Assembly: GCF_024436435.1 (NCBI RefSeq)
Contig: NZ_JAFMZP010000004.1
Span: 496,001 to 560,000 of the forward strand
DNA: 64,000 bases
DNA from: Desertivirga xinjiangensis
Lineage (GTDB): Bacteria; Bacteroidota; Bacteroidia; Sphingobacteriales; Sphingobacteriaceae
Reading direction: 5' to 3'
This document shows positions 36,487-44,911 of this stretch, one piece after another. The translations under genes and the position numbers were made by a program. The notes under the pieces are model-generated. The model made no database searches, was not told where the DNA came from, and worked only from the letters and a program-made list of their open reading frames with translations. Positions within the stretch are counted from its first letter, which is position 1; each line of letters begins with the position of its first letter.

Positions 36487-37065
36487 ATGGCGAGAAATGT
36501 TGAATTTGACGAACAGTTGGCAGTTTCCAAAGCAATGGATGTATTTTGGAAGAAAGGCTACAATGGCACCACCATGCGGGATCTGACCGAGGCTATGGGC
36601 ATCAATAGCAGCAGCCTTTACAATACCATTGGCGACAAGCACGAACTTTTTATCCGCAGCATAAAGCATTATACCGAGACCAGAATGAAGGAAGCCTTAA
36701 AGCAACTGGAGCCTATCAAATCTCCACTAAAGGCTATCGAAAAGTTTATCCAATCCTCAGTTTATGTCATTACGAACGAACCCAACAGTTGTTTGGCCAT
36801 TAAAACTACTTTTGAGGTAGCTGCTACCGACGAGCAGGTGCAAAAAATCATCAAGGCCGATAATGATTTTACCTATAATCTTTTGAACGGTTTGGTGGAA
36901 AAAGCAATTCAGAAAGGAGAAATAACGGTGAGCCAGGATTCGGCTATGCTAACGGACTATATCATCAATCATTTTAGTGGCTGGCACGAATTTTTTATAA
37001 TCCACAAGGACAAAAATCGCATCAAGAATATGGCATCGTTCCTGATAAAACAAATTAACCAATAA
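36487..37065 (+). CDS. TetR/AcrR-family transcriptional repressor
   Basis: 192 residues. The N-terminal HTH is typical: AMDVFWKKGYNGTTMRDLTE, then AMGINSSSLYNTIGDKHELF. The C-terminal domain (NSCLAIKTTFEVAATDEQVQ) is of the type found in repressors of reductase and stress genes. Palindromes with the TGAAACA-nn-TGTTTCA pattern lie before the next two genes, so it probably represses the GyrI-like and SDR genes as well as itself. Confidence 0.93.
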   Translation: MARNVEFDEQLAVSKAMDVFWKKGYNGTTMRDLTEAMGINSSSLYNTIGDKHELFIRSIKHYTETRMKEALKQLEPIKSPLKAIEKFIQSSVYVITNEPNSCLAIKTTFEVAATDEQVQKIIKADNDFTYNLLNGLVEKAIQKGEITVSQDSAMLTDYIINHFSGWHEFFIIHKDKNRIKNMASFLIKQINQ

Positions 37066-37079
37066 TTTTTGCCAAAATC

Positions 37080-37095
37080 TGAAACAAGCGTTTTA
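37080..37095. promoter_or_regulatory. Imperfect TetR-type operator before the GyrI-like gene
   Basis: TGAAACA-AG-CGTTTTA: one perfect half-site TGAAACA and a degenerate second half. It ends five bases before the ATG at 37101. It matches the perfect palindrome at 37733-37748. Confidence 0.55.
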
Positions 37096-37100
37096 AAATT

Positions 37101-37715
37101 ATGAATATACTAGATGAGTACAACGACTATTACGCGGCAAATGAAAAGCCAGAAGTAGTGGAAATAAGCGAAGCAAACTATGTTTCTATTCTTGGTGAAG
37201 GTAGTCCCGGAACTTCCCTTTTCTATAAAAAGAAAGCTGCTATTAAGGAATTTGTTGCTGTATTAGAGCGGCATTATGCTGCAATGGATTTGGCATTTTC
37301 GAGCAACGTGTTAGAAATATTCTACTGGTTTGATGAGGAAGAAGTGGGATATGTAGATATCGGTAATTTCTATACTACGGTAGATTTAGATCTGCTGAAG
37401 TACCGTATTGCAATCCGCATTCCAGACTTTGTAAAAGCTGAAGCCATTGAAGAGTTTGGGCAAACAAGCGATCTCCCTTTCGCAAAGGTCTTTGAACACT
37501 TTACGTACACGGCAGGAACTTGTGTACAGCTTTTGCATAAAGGACCTTTTGCCGGAGAATTGCAAACGCTGCCTATACTCCAAAAATTTGCTGCGGAGCA
37601 TGGATTTAAAAAGTCCGGAATGCACCACGAAATCCACTTAACCCATTTTGAATTGGGACAAAGTCAGGCGCATCTGCAGACTATCTTACGTGACCCGGTA
37701 ATAAAACAAGACTAA
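37101..37715 (+). CDS. GyrI-like small-molecule-binding protein
   Basis: 204 residues, soluble. The segment LLHKGPFAGELQTLPILQKF, followed by GFKKSGMHHEIHLTHF, is characteristic of GyrI-like/SOUL-type ligand-binding domains, which occur alone or in MerR/AraC regulators. There is no DNA-binding domain here, so it may sequester a toxic small molecule or act as a co-sensor. It is under the same operator type as the SDR gene downstream. Confidence 0.8.
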   Translation: MNILDEYNDYYAANEKPEVVEISEANYVSILGEGSPGTSLFYKKKAAIKEFVAVLERHYAAMDLAFSSNVLEIFYWFDEEEVGYVDIGNFYTTVDLDLLKYRIAIRIPDFVKAEAIEEFGQTSDLPFAKVFEHFTYTAGTCVQLLHKGPFAGELQTLPILQKFAAEHGFKKSGMHHEIHLTHFELGQSQAHLQTILRDPVIKQD

Positions 37716-37732
37716 ATTTTTTTAAATAAATC

Positions 37733-37748
37733 TGAAACAAATGTTTCA
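37733..37748. promoter_or_regulatory. TetR-type operator palindrome before the SDR gene
   Basis: TGAAACA-AA-TGTTTCA: perfect seven-base arms with a two-base centre, 16 bases before the ATG at 37765. The same element in weaker form precedes the GyrI-like gene, and a half-site precedes the TetR gene. Confidence 0.65.
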
Positions 37749-37764
37749 ATAAACACAATCAACA

Positions 37765-38547
37765 ATGGAGAAATCAAATAGAGAATTATCGGGCAAGATA
37801 GCCCTGGTTACGGGCGGGACAAAAGGGATTGGAAAAGCCATAGCAGATAAGTTGGCATCCAACGGGGCAACAGTTGTGGTAACGGCACGAAAACCACCCG
37901 AAGAAGAAAGCGGACACCATTTTATAGCGGCAGATCTGACCGACGGTAACGCTATAACTGAGCTGACAGGAAAAATAATTGAAAAATACGGAACGTTAGA
38001 TATCCTGATCAATAATGTGGGCGGTACTGCCTCTCCGGCAGGAGGTTTCCAGATGCTCAGCGACGATGATTGGAACAGAGATATTGAACTCAATCTTTTG
38101 GCTTCTATTAGGCTCGATAAGGCTATGGTTCCAAAGATGATCGAAAAGAACTCGGGAGTGGTGATCCATGTTTCCTCATTGAACGGCAAGATACCCTTGT
38201 ACCAGTCCAATTTCTCTTATGGTGTAATGAAATCGGCTTTAAACGCATACAGTAAAACTCTTGCCAATGAAGTTGCAAAAAACGGTGTTCGGGTAAATGC
38301 GGTCTCCCCGGGCATGGTCAAAACAACAGCTATGGAAACTTTTTTGGAAAGCTATGCACAGAGCATTAACAAAACCGTATCAGAAGCTTCACAGCAGCTT
38401 ATGGATAGCCTAGGCGGTGTGCCGATGAACCGTTTGGCCGAGCCTGAAGAAATTGCCAATATGGTGGCTTTTTTGGTGTCGGATGGTGCCAGTTACATCA
38501 CGGGAGCCAATATGCTTGTTGATGGGGGTACATTTCCGGCTGTTTAA
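37765..38547 (+). CDS. Short-chain dehydrogenase/reductase, FabG-like
   Basis: 260 residues. The cofactor motif is LVTGGTKGIGKAIA (residues 14-27). NNVGG replaces the usual NNAG, the catalytic Ser is in HVSSLNGK, and the catalytic pair YGVMK is present. The C-terminal YITGANMLVDGG is typical of FabG-like enzymes. It is a close paralogue of the next gene. The operator directly before it suggests induction by a TetR ligand. The substrate is unknown. Confidence 0.94.
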   Translation: MEKSNRELSGKIALVTGGTKGIGKAIADKLASNGATVVVTARKPPEEESGHHFIAADLTDGNAITELTGKIIEKYGTLDILINNVGGTASPAGGFQMLSDDDWNRDIELNLLASIRLDKAMVPKMIEKNSGVVIHVSSLNGKIPLYQSNFSYGVMKSALNAYSKTLANEVAKNGVRVNAVSPGMVKTTAMETFLESYAQSINKTVSEASQQLMDSLGGVPMNRLAEPEEIANMVAFLVSDGASYITGANMLVDGGTFPAV

Positions 38548-38627
38548 TCACCGGTTAGTTTAAGTGTGGTACAATAATAAGATCGGGAACATTGGTTTTG
38601 ATGGATCATTCAATTTAAAAAGATAAA

Positions 38628-39404
38628 ATGGAAAAAGAACTTATAGGCAAAGTAGCCTTGGTAACAGGAGGTACAAAAGGCATAGGCAGGGCAATCGCCG
38701 AAAGGTTGTCGCAAGCTGGAGCAATTGTCGTCGTAACGGCGAGAAGCCGCCCTATAGAAACGCAAACAAAACATCATTTTATTGCCGCTGATCTTACTAT
38801 TTCCAGTGAAACCGATAAGGTGGTTAATGAGGTCAATGAAAAATTCGGATCAATTGATATTCTAGTCAATAACATGGGTGGTTCGGCCAGTCCCTCGGGT
38901 GGATTTGCAGCACTTACCGATGAACATTGGGAAAATGACCTGCAATTAAACCTTCAATCTGCCGTACGCATAGACAGGGCAATATTGCCGCAAATGGTGG
39001 AAAAGAAAAGCGGTGTCATCATTCATATTTCTTCAATCACAGGCACTCTTCCCGTATATCAATCGTTGGGCGGTTATGCCGTAGCCAAAGCTGCCCTCAA
39101 TAATTACAGCAAAAGTTTGTCGAAAGAATTTAGCCCAAAAGGGATCAGGGTGGCTACGGTCTCTCCGGGAATGGTACAGACAGATACAATGGATGCCTAC
39201 GTGCAATCACTGGCCGATACATCGGGTTTGAGCATTGAACAGGTAACACAAAATTTGATGGATAGCCTCGGCGGAATACCATTGGGAAGGATGGCTCTGC
39301 CGGAGGAAATAGCAGAACTGGTTGTCTTTTTGGTATCTCCAAGAGCATCCTATATCACAGGGGTAAATTATATTATTGACGGAGGATCAAATCCATCTTT
39401 ATAG
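38628..39404 (+). CDS. Short-chain dehydrogenase/reductase, tandem paralogue
   Basis: 258 residues with LVTGGTKGIGRAIA, NNMGGSASPSGG, HISSITGT, the catalytic YAVAK and a C-terminal YITGVNYIIDGG. It matches the preceding SDR along its whole length, so the two arose by tandem duplication. The 80-base gap to the upstream gene has no clear operator, so both may be on one transcript. Confidence 0.94.
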   Translation: MEKELIGKVALVTGGTKGIGRAIAERLSQAGAIVVVTARSRPIETQTKHHFIAADLTISSETDKVVNEVNEKFGSIDILVNNMGGSASPSGGFAALTDEHWENDLQLNLQSAVRIDRAILPQMVEKKSGVIIHISSITGTLPVYQSLGGYAVAKAALNNYSKSLSKEFSPKGIRVATVSPGMVQTDTMDAYVQSLADTSGLSIEQVTQNLMDSLGGIPLGRMALPEEIAELVVFLVSPRASYITGVNYIIDGGSNPSL

Positions 39405-39430
39405 TATTTAACCCCTAAATAATTTAGAAT

Positions 39431-40435
39431 ATGGACAACAAGAAAAATAAGCTCCTGATTTATGGGGCAACCGGGTATACGGGAAAAATCATTGCAGCCA
39501 GAGCAAAGGAGTTAGATATTGATTTTGAGATTGCAGGGCGGGAACCCGATAAAACCCGAAAACTAGCAGAAGAATTAGCGGTTGATTATCACATTTTTGA
39601 TGTAGATACCGAGTACGCCTGGAAAAAAGCATTAGAGGGTAAAACAGTTTTAATCAATGCGGCTGGGCCATTTAAATTCACTGCTGAACAGGCGATGGAA
39701 GCCTGCCTGAAAGCTGGCGTTCACTATCTGGATATCAGTGCGGAGTTGGAGACCTACCTATTGGCGCAATCGCTGGACGGAGAAGCTCGGGAAGCTGGAG
39801 TACAGTTGATATCAGGTGCGGGACTTTTCGTAAGCTATGACGCCTTGGTGGTGCACCTTTCAAAACTAGTGGCAGAACCTCAATATCTGAAGGTGGGTTT
39901 CCGACATTACGGCGGTTTTTCCAGAGGATCCGTTTTAAGCAGTAAGAACATCGCTGACTTAGGCATATTGATCCGTAGAAATGGTGAAATTATTGATAAT
40001 CCTGACCCAAAGTCGAAAATATTTTCGTTTGGTCAAGAGGAAGTGGTATGTATGCCAACGCCCCTGGGAGGAATTATCCTGAGTTATAAATCAACGGGAA
40101 TTCCAAATATTGAAGAGTTTTTTTCTTTGAAACTGCCTGCCAGTGAACTTCCAGATTTAACAGCCGAAAATCTGCCCGATGGACCGACCAGGGAAGAACG
40201 GGCAGCGGGGCGAAATGGGATTTCAGCTGAGCTTACCGGCAAAGACGGGAAAGTAGTAAAGGCTTATGTAGATGCCCCTTCGGGATATGACCTTACACCG
40301 CTTTCGGTAGTAGCAGTAGCGCACCGCATCTTAAATGGTGACTCTAAAGTGGGCTATCAATCACCGGGTTCGGCTTATGGTGAGGATATCATTAATGATA
40401 TCCCTGATACTTATTTAATCGACACTACTGCTTAA
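39431..40435 (+). CDS. Saccharopine-dehydrogenase-like NAD(P)-binding oxidoreductase
   Basis: 334 residues. The Rossmann start is LLIYGATGYTGKIIAARAKE, then AGREPDKTRKLAEELA. VLINAAGPFKFTAEQAMEAC and GVHYLDISAELET are typical of the saccharopine dehydrogenase NADP-binding / trans-acting enoyl-reductase family. The substrate is unknown. It lies 26 bases after the second SDR and probably shares its transcript. Confidence 0.88.
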   Translation: MDNKKNKLLIYGATGYTGKIIAARAKELDIDFEIAGREPDKTRKLAEELAVDYHIFDVDTEYAWKKALEGKTVLINAAGPFKFTAEQAMEACLKAGVHYLDISAELETYLLAQSLDGEAREAGVQLISGAGLFVSYDALVVHLSKLVAEPQYLKVGFRHYGGFSRGSVLSSKNIADLGILIRRNGEIIDNPDPKSKIFSFGQEEVVCMPTPLGGIILSYKSTGIPNIEEFFSLKLPASELPDLTAENLPDGPTREERAAGRNGISAELTGKDGKVVKAYVDAPSGYDLTPLSVVAVAHRILNGDSKVGYQSPGSAYGEDIINDIPDTYLIDTTA

Positions 40436-40539
40436 AAAATCAAAATTAAGAATCGTCAAAATGGCAACGAAACCTTCCGTTTTGACGAACTTAAACCGCA
40501 TAGTTTGGTTCATCTTCGTATTAACATAAATTAATAACA

Positions 40540-41433
40540 ATGAGTTACTGCAACTATATCCCTATGATGAAGGAACCAAGCCGTAGCCTTCATCAGAATT
40601 ATCATGACAATCATTACGGATTTCCCATTCACAATGACAATGAACTCTTCGGTCGTTTGATTGTGGAAATAAATCAAGCGGGGCTGAGCTGGGAAACTAT
40701 CCTTAAAAAAGAAGAAAACTTCCGTAAAGCCTATGATAATTTTGACATTAAGAAAGTTGCAGCCTATAACGAGAAGGACAGTGAACGATTACTGAACGAC
40801 GCTGGAATTATCCCTAACAAGCTTAAGGTTAATGCAGCGATTGAAAACGCAAAAACCATTTTACTATTGCAAAATGAATATGGCAGTTTTGAAAAATGGC
40901 TGGAGCACCATCACCCAAAAACCAAGGGAGAATGGGTAAAACTGTTTAAAAAAACATTCATTTTTACGGGTAGTGAAATCGTAAATGAATTCCTAATGAG
41001 CATTGGCTATCTTCCCGGAGCTCATTCGCCATCCTGCCCAGTACATATGGCTATATTAGAAACAAATCCAATGTGGGCTAACAATAGTAATAATATGAAT
41101 ATTGAAACATTTATCGAAAAATGGATTGCAGCCAGCAATGCATTCGATATTGAAAAATATCTTAGCTTTTATCAGCCCGATGCTGTTTTAGATGATCCAT
41201 CGGTAGGCCGGAAATTTGATGGGCATAAGGGAATTAAGCAATATTTTGATAACTACTTTATCGGATACAATACACTTACCAAGCAGGTAAGGCTTAAGGT
41301 GATTGATGAGGAAAATGCGCATCTGGAAGTGCTGTTCACAGGAGATTTTCCCGAAGGTAAAATTGGAGGGACGTTTGCTTTTGAATTCAAGGAAGGCAAA
41401 ATAGCCTTTGTAAGAGCAGACTTAATTCATTAA
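40540..41433 (+). CDS. Fusion of DNA-3-methyladenine glycosylase I (TAG) and an NTF2/SnoaL-like domain
   Basis: 297 residues. Residues 1-180 are TAG-like: YHDNHYGFPIHNDNELFGRL, then VEINQAGLSWETILKKEENF with the conserved Glu, and KTFIFTGSEIVNEFLMSIGY. Zinc-ligand-like residues are Cys4 and the SPSCPVH motif. Residues about 188-297 (FIEKWIAASNAFDIEKYLSF; FAFEFKEGKIAFVRADLIH) are a SnoaL-like domain. TAG normally excises 3-methyladenine and stands alone. The join at about residue 185 is in frame, so this may be a true fusion or a chance joining of two neighbouring genes. Confidence 0.85.
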   Translation: MSYCNYIPMMKEPSRSLHQNYHDNHYGFPIHNDNELFGRLIVEINQAGLSWETILKKEENFRKAYDNFDIKKVAAYNEKDSERLLNDAGIIPNKLKVNAAIENAKTILLLQNEYGSFEKWLEHHHPKTKGEWVKLFKKTFIFTGSEIVNEFLMSIGYLPGAHSPSCPVHMAILETNPMWANNSNNMNIETFIEKWIAASNAFDIEKYLSFYQPDAVLDDPSVGRKFDGHKGIKQYFDNYFIGYNTLTKQVRLKVIDEENAHLEVLFTGDFPEGKIGGTFAFEFKEGKIAFVRADLIH

Positions 41434-41448
41434 TAGAAAAATTGAATT

Positions 41449-41772
41449 ATGAGTATAGATAATTTTGACGAAATCATTCGTCGCTCTATGGAAATTAGAA
41501 AAAAATACCACGAACTGGAGATAATGCATCATGGAAGCGAGTGGACGTTAGAAGAAGACGCATTAGCCTATCTGACAGACGCCGGCTTGGTGGGACGCAA
41601 CATTATGTCGCAACAACAACGTTGGCCCAAAGCCGGTTCAGAAGCAGATTTGGAGCATAAACTTGGCGAAAATATTTGGTGGTTGATCGTACTAGCAGAA
41701 AGGTCCGGGATCAATATTAAGGATGCGACTAATAACTTTTTAAATGAAACAGATTCTAAGCTAAAATCGTAA
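41449..41772 (+). CDS. MazG-like nucleotide pyrophosphohydrolase-related protein
   Basis: 107 residues. The helical segments WTLEEDALAYLTDAGLVGRN and LEHKLGENIWWLIVLAERSG carry the spaced acidic residues expected of a single-domain MazG-like protein. The family hydrolyses non-canonical nucleoside triphosphates or binds nucleotides, but activity of this short form is not certain. It starts 15 bases after the TAG fusion. A damage-related glycosylase next to a nucleotide-cleaning protein makes sense together. Confidence 0.75.
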   Translation: MSIDNFDEIIRRSMEIRKKYHELEIMHHGSEWTLEEDALAYLTDAGLVGRNIMSQQQRWPKAGSEADLEHKLGENIWWLIVLAERSGINIKDATNNFLNETDSKLKS

Positions 41773-41914
41773 CCTGTCGTCGCTGGTAGTTACATTACCC
41801 AAATGATATGAGGGTTATTATTGTGGTAAAGGTTGGGAAAAGATGGAAAGCATAAGGGCACACGCGGCATGGCCTGCGCCCAGCAAGGGGAATATAGTGT
41901 AGTACAACAATTTC
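41773..41914. repeat. Scar of the RNA-ligase locus plus Rpn 3' flank, copy A
   Basis: CTGTCGTCGCTGGTAGT here equals part of the RNA-ligase coding region at 28875-28891. It is followed by CAAATGATATGAGGGTT, which equals the non-coding DNA upstream of that gene (near 29040). The 140 bases between them in the ligase locus are absent. The tail (GAAAGCATAAGGGCACACG onward) also flanks the Rpn copies at 50241 and 58980. Confidence 0.8.
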
Positions 41915-42841
41915 TTATAATCGCTCAATGTCTTCAACAGAGAGCCCAGTAGCTTTGGCGATGTCAGCAAGAGAGATGTTCATGTTTTTGAAATTACGGG
42001 CGGTGGCAAGGATCTGTTCTTTAGCGGCAGCCTCTGCCTGTTCAGCTCTTTGCCGCTCTTGCTCAGCTTTGGATAAGGCCTCTTTTATTTCCATCGCCGC
42101 TTTAGCTCTCTCTTCTTCAATAGTCTTTTCCACAGCTTTCTCAACCGCCGTTTCCACCGCAAAATCAAGCTGATTTTGCCTGTCCCATTTATCTTTCAAA
42201 CTGGTTTCGTATGCCATGCGTTCCTCCTTTGTCAATGCAGCAACCTTTGCTATTTCAAACAATTTCTTGAATATAGGTTTTCTTACAAACCTGGGAATAT
42301 CAACAAATTTACTCAAATGCTTAATTACAAACAACCATTGCTCCAGATCGGTTTTAAGATCATCTTCAGCTTTGTCAAAAGCTCCCAGCTGGATGTAGAT
42401 AAAGCCGAGTTTGTGATAAAATTCCTTACCGGTTTCGTTATCCACCAGACTTACACGACGGATATACTGCCCGGGAAGGTTGTCCTCAAAGGAGAATCGT
42501 TCCATCAGCGCGATCAGGTACACTGGGGGCAGCTCATATTTCCATAAGTCAACGGCTCCCTTGGGTGCAATGTCGCTGATAAAGCGGGAAGAATAATACA
42601 GGCAGCGGTCTTTGAAGAACCTTTGATCAGTTCGCTGAATCTCTACCAAAAAATAGTTCCCTTTATCATCTACGCAAGAAATATCTAAAATCGCTTTAGC
42701 TGTATTTTCATCTTCCCCCTGATGCTCATTCTTGAGGAAAACCAGGTCTGTAATCTTGTGCTTACCAACGAAGATCTCATTCAGGAAAGCTATATCGCGC
42801 AGGGCTTCGTTGCGCAGTTGTTTGAAATCTACTTTCAGCAT
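41915..42841 (-). CDS. Rpn-family nuclease, chimera with an AbiEii-like N-terminal stub
   Basis: 308 residues. From about residue 25 (VGKHKITDLVFLKNEHQGED) it follows the Rpn nuclease: AKAILDISCVDDKGNYFLVE, then IQRTDQRFFKDRC, with the putative catalytic Asp, Glu and Gln all kept. The coiled-coil tail ends KATGLSVEDIERL. The first residues (MLKVDFKQLRNEALRDIAFL) are unlike the full-length Rpn start and look like the start of an AbiEii-type nucleotidyltransferase. The ATG overlaps the stop of the upstream AbiEi fragment by one base. Product may be active, but the normal N-terminal helix is missing. Confidence 0.75.
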   Translation of the reverse strand: MLKVDFKQLRNEALRDIAFLNEIFVGKHKITDLVFLKNEHQGEDENTAKAILDISCVDDKGNYFLVEIQRTDQRFFKDRCLYYSSRFISDIAPKGAVDLWKYELPPVYLIALMERFSFEDNLPGQYIRRVSLVDNETGKEFYHKLGFIYIQLGAFDKAEDDLKTDLEQWLFVIKHLSKFVDIPRFVRKPIFKKLFEIAKVAALTKEERMAYETSLKDKWDRQNQLDFAVETAVEKAVEKTIEEERAKAAMEIKEALSKAEQERQRAEQAEAAAKEQILATARNFKNMNISLADIAKATGLSVEDIERL

Positions 42842-43095
42842 CAGAGCTTGTTTTCTTTAATCAGTTCCTGCGCCTCGTCGATGCAGCGTGGGTCCATGGT
42901 GTCGGTCAGGTCAGCGTAAGTCAGCAAGACTGGCGCAAGATGCGTATCGGCCTGGCCGATCGGGCCGTTCCAGAATCGTTGGTACAAGGTGATCTCGCCT
43001 TCGGGGTGGGGGATCAGCTGGTTACGTTTCATAAAATCCAGCTTCTCCATGCCCGTATAAATCGTCACTGTTTTTGGGAACAGGTTCTTTCGCAT
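42841..43095 (-). pseudogene. AbiEi-like antitoxin, C-terminal fragment
   Basis: 84 codons: MRKNLFPKTVTIYTGMEKLD, then LIPHPEGEITLYQRFWNGP, ending DTHLAPVLLTYADLTDTMDP and a helical tail. This matches the C-terminal part of AbiEi-type antitoxin/transcription factors, which normally precede an AbiEii toxin gene. The N-terminal winged-helix region is missing upstream, and the toxin gene survives only as the first residues of the Rpn chimera. Family call is by pattern. Confidence 0.55.
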
Positions 43096-43106
43096 TTTGT
43101 AGGCAT

Positions 43107-43538
43107 TTAGCTTATAGCAGAAGTCTTGAAAGTAATAAATTGCCTTTCATTCAAACTGAAGTAGTTCTTATCAAGTTCAATATCATTAATATTTAAAACA
43201 ATAATTTGTTCAGGTTCCTCCTCCCAATCGCCTTCCCAACAGCAATAGTACTCCACTTCAGACTTTTGCGTTTCGTCTTTCAAGAAGTTCAAAAACGCTT
43301 GGGGTGACTGCTTCTGATCTTGCCATTCTGGATCGTGAAAGTACTCTGATTGGAAGTTTAAGCCGCAAGAGCAACTAGTGTCAGAACCAACATAATAAAT
43401 GAATGGATTTTTGAATTTGGACTTGAGGAAAGGTTTTGCTTCTGGATTAACTTTGTCAAAATACAGAACAGTTTGATCGGGAAAAAATTGATCAATTAAT
43501 TGCTCCTCCTGTGTTCCTATAAATACTGCGTAACACAT
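43107..43538 (-). CDS. Hypothetical small soluble protein, immunity-like
   Basis: 143 residues, acidic, with several cysteines (SDTSCSCGLNFQSEY; VEYYCCWEGDWEEEPEQIIV) and no signal peptide. No family recognised. Its size and its neighbours (a DUF2185 remnant and other short orphan genes) resemble a cluster of orphan immunity genes. It ends 11 bases before the AbiEi fragment starts. Confidence 0.6.
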   Translation of the reverse strand: MCYAVFIGTQEEQLIDQFFPDQTVLYFDKVNPEAKPFLKSKFKNPFIYYVGSDTSCSCGLNFQSEYFHDPEWQDQKQSPQAFLNFLKDETQKSEVEYYCCWEGDWEEEPEQIIVLNINDIELDKNYFSLNERQFITFKTSAIS

Positions 43539-43540
43539 TA

Positions 43541-44113
43541 TTATTGTAATTCTATTTTTTTAACGTTGAAGTAACACTCTCGAACAGACTCTTCATCGAT
43601 TAATCCTTCGTCACAGGAAGTTTGTTTCTTCTTCCGCTGTTCTATCCCTCTTTTATATTCAAGCATCAGATCTTCAACGTTGGATACAGGAGTTATTAAA
43701 CCAATCCCTACTTTATCTCTATTGACTTTTATCTGATCTATTATTTGATATTGTTTTAGTCCTTCATTGTTAAGATATTGTAAATCCAGAAGATCAAGAC
43801 ATTTCGTATTAATCCAGCCACTTGGTATCTGTCTTCCAAAAATATTCGTTTTGTTAATGAAACACAGGCCAATCCAGATTCCACCTTCATCTTTATCGAA
43901 ATCCAGGGCGATAGCATTAATAACATTGCTATCTTTTTCAAACCTCAATATCTGTCCGAATTTTACAGGCATTTCATTAAGGTCTATTCCTTTCCAATCA
44001 GGCTTCATTTCAGTGGGAATCCCTTCTGTAGTTTCAGAAGTAAGATGATTACATCCAAATTGTGCAACGACAGCTACCATAGCTGCAATGGAAAGAATTC
44101 TAAACTTCATCAA
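43541..44113 (-). CDS. Hypothetical lipoprotein
   Basis: 190 residues with a lipoprotein signal (ILSIAAMVAVVAQFGCNHL). The mature part (AIALDFDKDEGGIWIGLCFI; RQIPSGWINTKCLDLLDLQY) shows no catalytic motif. Its stop is two bases before the start of the next minus-strand gene, so the two form an operon. Function unknown. Confidence 0.75.
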   Translation of the reverse strand: MMKFRILSIAAMVAVVAQFGCNHLTSETTEGIPTEMKPDWKGIDLNEMPVKFGQILRFEKDSNVINAIALDFDKDEGGIWIGLCFINKTNIFGRQIPSGWINTKCLDLLDLQYLNNEGLKQYQIIDQIKVNRDKVGIGLITPVSNVEDLMLEYKRGIEQRKKKQTSCDEGLIDEESVRECYFNVKKIELQ

Positions 44114-44182
44114 TGTAAAAAGATCCAGTGATTAAATGTAAGCGTTTACCTTTTAGTAGTAAAGGGTAGAAATCTGAAGATG

Positions 44183-44482
44183 TTATTCCAAATCATCCGA
44201 ATGCCAGTCATCCACAGCTTTCCAGGGCTTATCTATATCTTCTCTTTCATACACTGCCCCTTTTTCGCTTTTTAGTGGAATTGAGAGCGTTGGATCTTTA
44301 TCAAGTAGATACCCTACATTCATGATCGTTATATTTTCAGGATTATTAGCATATTCGTCGTCTTCTAAGCCACTGAACATTCGCCATCCACTATCCTCTT
44401 TTTCATCAGCTGTCTCCCTATATAAGAACCTTATAACACCTCCTGGTTCAAGACAATTACTATATTTGAACCAACACAAGTA
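44183..44482 (-). pseudogene. DUF2185 / Imm33-type immunity protein, 5'-truncated
   Basis: The frame reads CLEPGGVIRFLYRETADE, then SGWRMFSGLEDDEYANNPEN and ITIMNVGYLLDKDPTLSIPL, which is the DUF2185 pattern seen in immunity proteins of polymorphic toxins. No start codon of its own is left. At 44483 the sequence switches to a repeated hairpin element shared with 51928-51979. The upstream frame through that element has only a TTG. Confidence 0.7.
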
Positions 44483-44534
44483 AATTGTGATAAGGTTTAG
44501 GTTAGCCAGCAGTAGAGGTATTGCTGGCTTTTTT
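44483..44534. repeat. Dispersed hairpin repeat, copy 1
   Basis: AATTGTGATAAGGTTTAGGT, then GCCAGCA and TGCTGGC arms with a ten-base loop, then a T run. The same sequence occurs at 51928-51979 with a compensating G/T pair in the stem (TGTTGGC). On the minus strand it codes PLLLANLNLIT in both places. It interrupts the DUF2185 gene here. Confidence 0.8.
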
Positions 44535-44553
44535 ATTAATTCTGACTTACCTT

Positions 44554-44886
44554 TCAAACCCTGATTAATCCTTGCCTTGGAAATTCTGCACCCTGCTTAA
44601 TTATCTTAAATTTCAAATGGTATACCTGAACTTCATTAGCCTTCATCCATTCTTTAGCTACTTCAACAAGCTTCTTGGATAGCAATTCTGCATTCTTATA
44701 GAAGGAATCCCGTTTGAAATAAGAACTATAAGTTATATTAATACAGTCAACGTTGATGATTATCCAATCCTGCTGGATAGTTATTGAATCCGCCTTATAA
44801 CGGTCATTTATTGTGGTCTTATCGCTGCTGTTAAACCAATTTTTAAGGTGTTGAATAAGGTCGTCTACTACAATCTCAATGTCCAT
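44554..44886 (-). CDS. Hypothetical small protein
   Basis: 110 residues from the ATG at 44886 (an upstream TTG at 44904 is in frame). The sequence MDIEIVVDDLIQHLKNWFNS and AELLSKKLVEVAKEWMKANE is acidic and helical at the ends and beta-rich in the middle. No family recognised. It precedes the DUF2185 remnant and may belong to the same orphan-immunity cluster. Confidence 0.55.
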   Translation of the reverse strand: MDIEIVVDDLIQHLKNWFNSSDKTTINDRYKADSITIQQDWIIINVDCINITYSSYFKRDSFYKNAELLSKKLVEVAKEWMKANEVQVYHLKFKIIKQGAEFPRQGLIRV

Positions 44887-44911
44887 GTCTAAAAAATTTG
44901 CCAAAGCAAAT

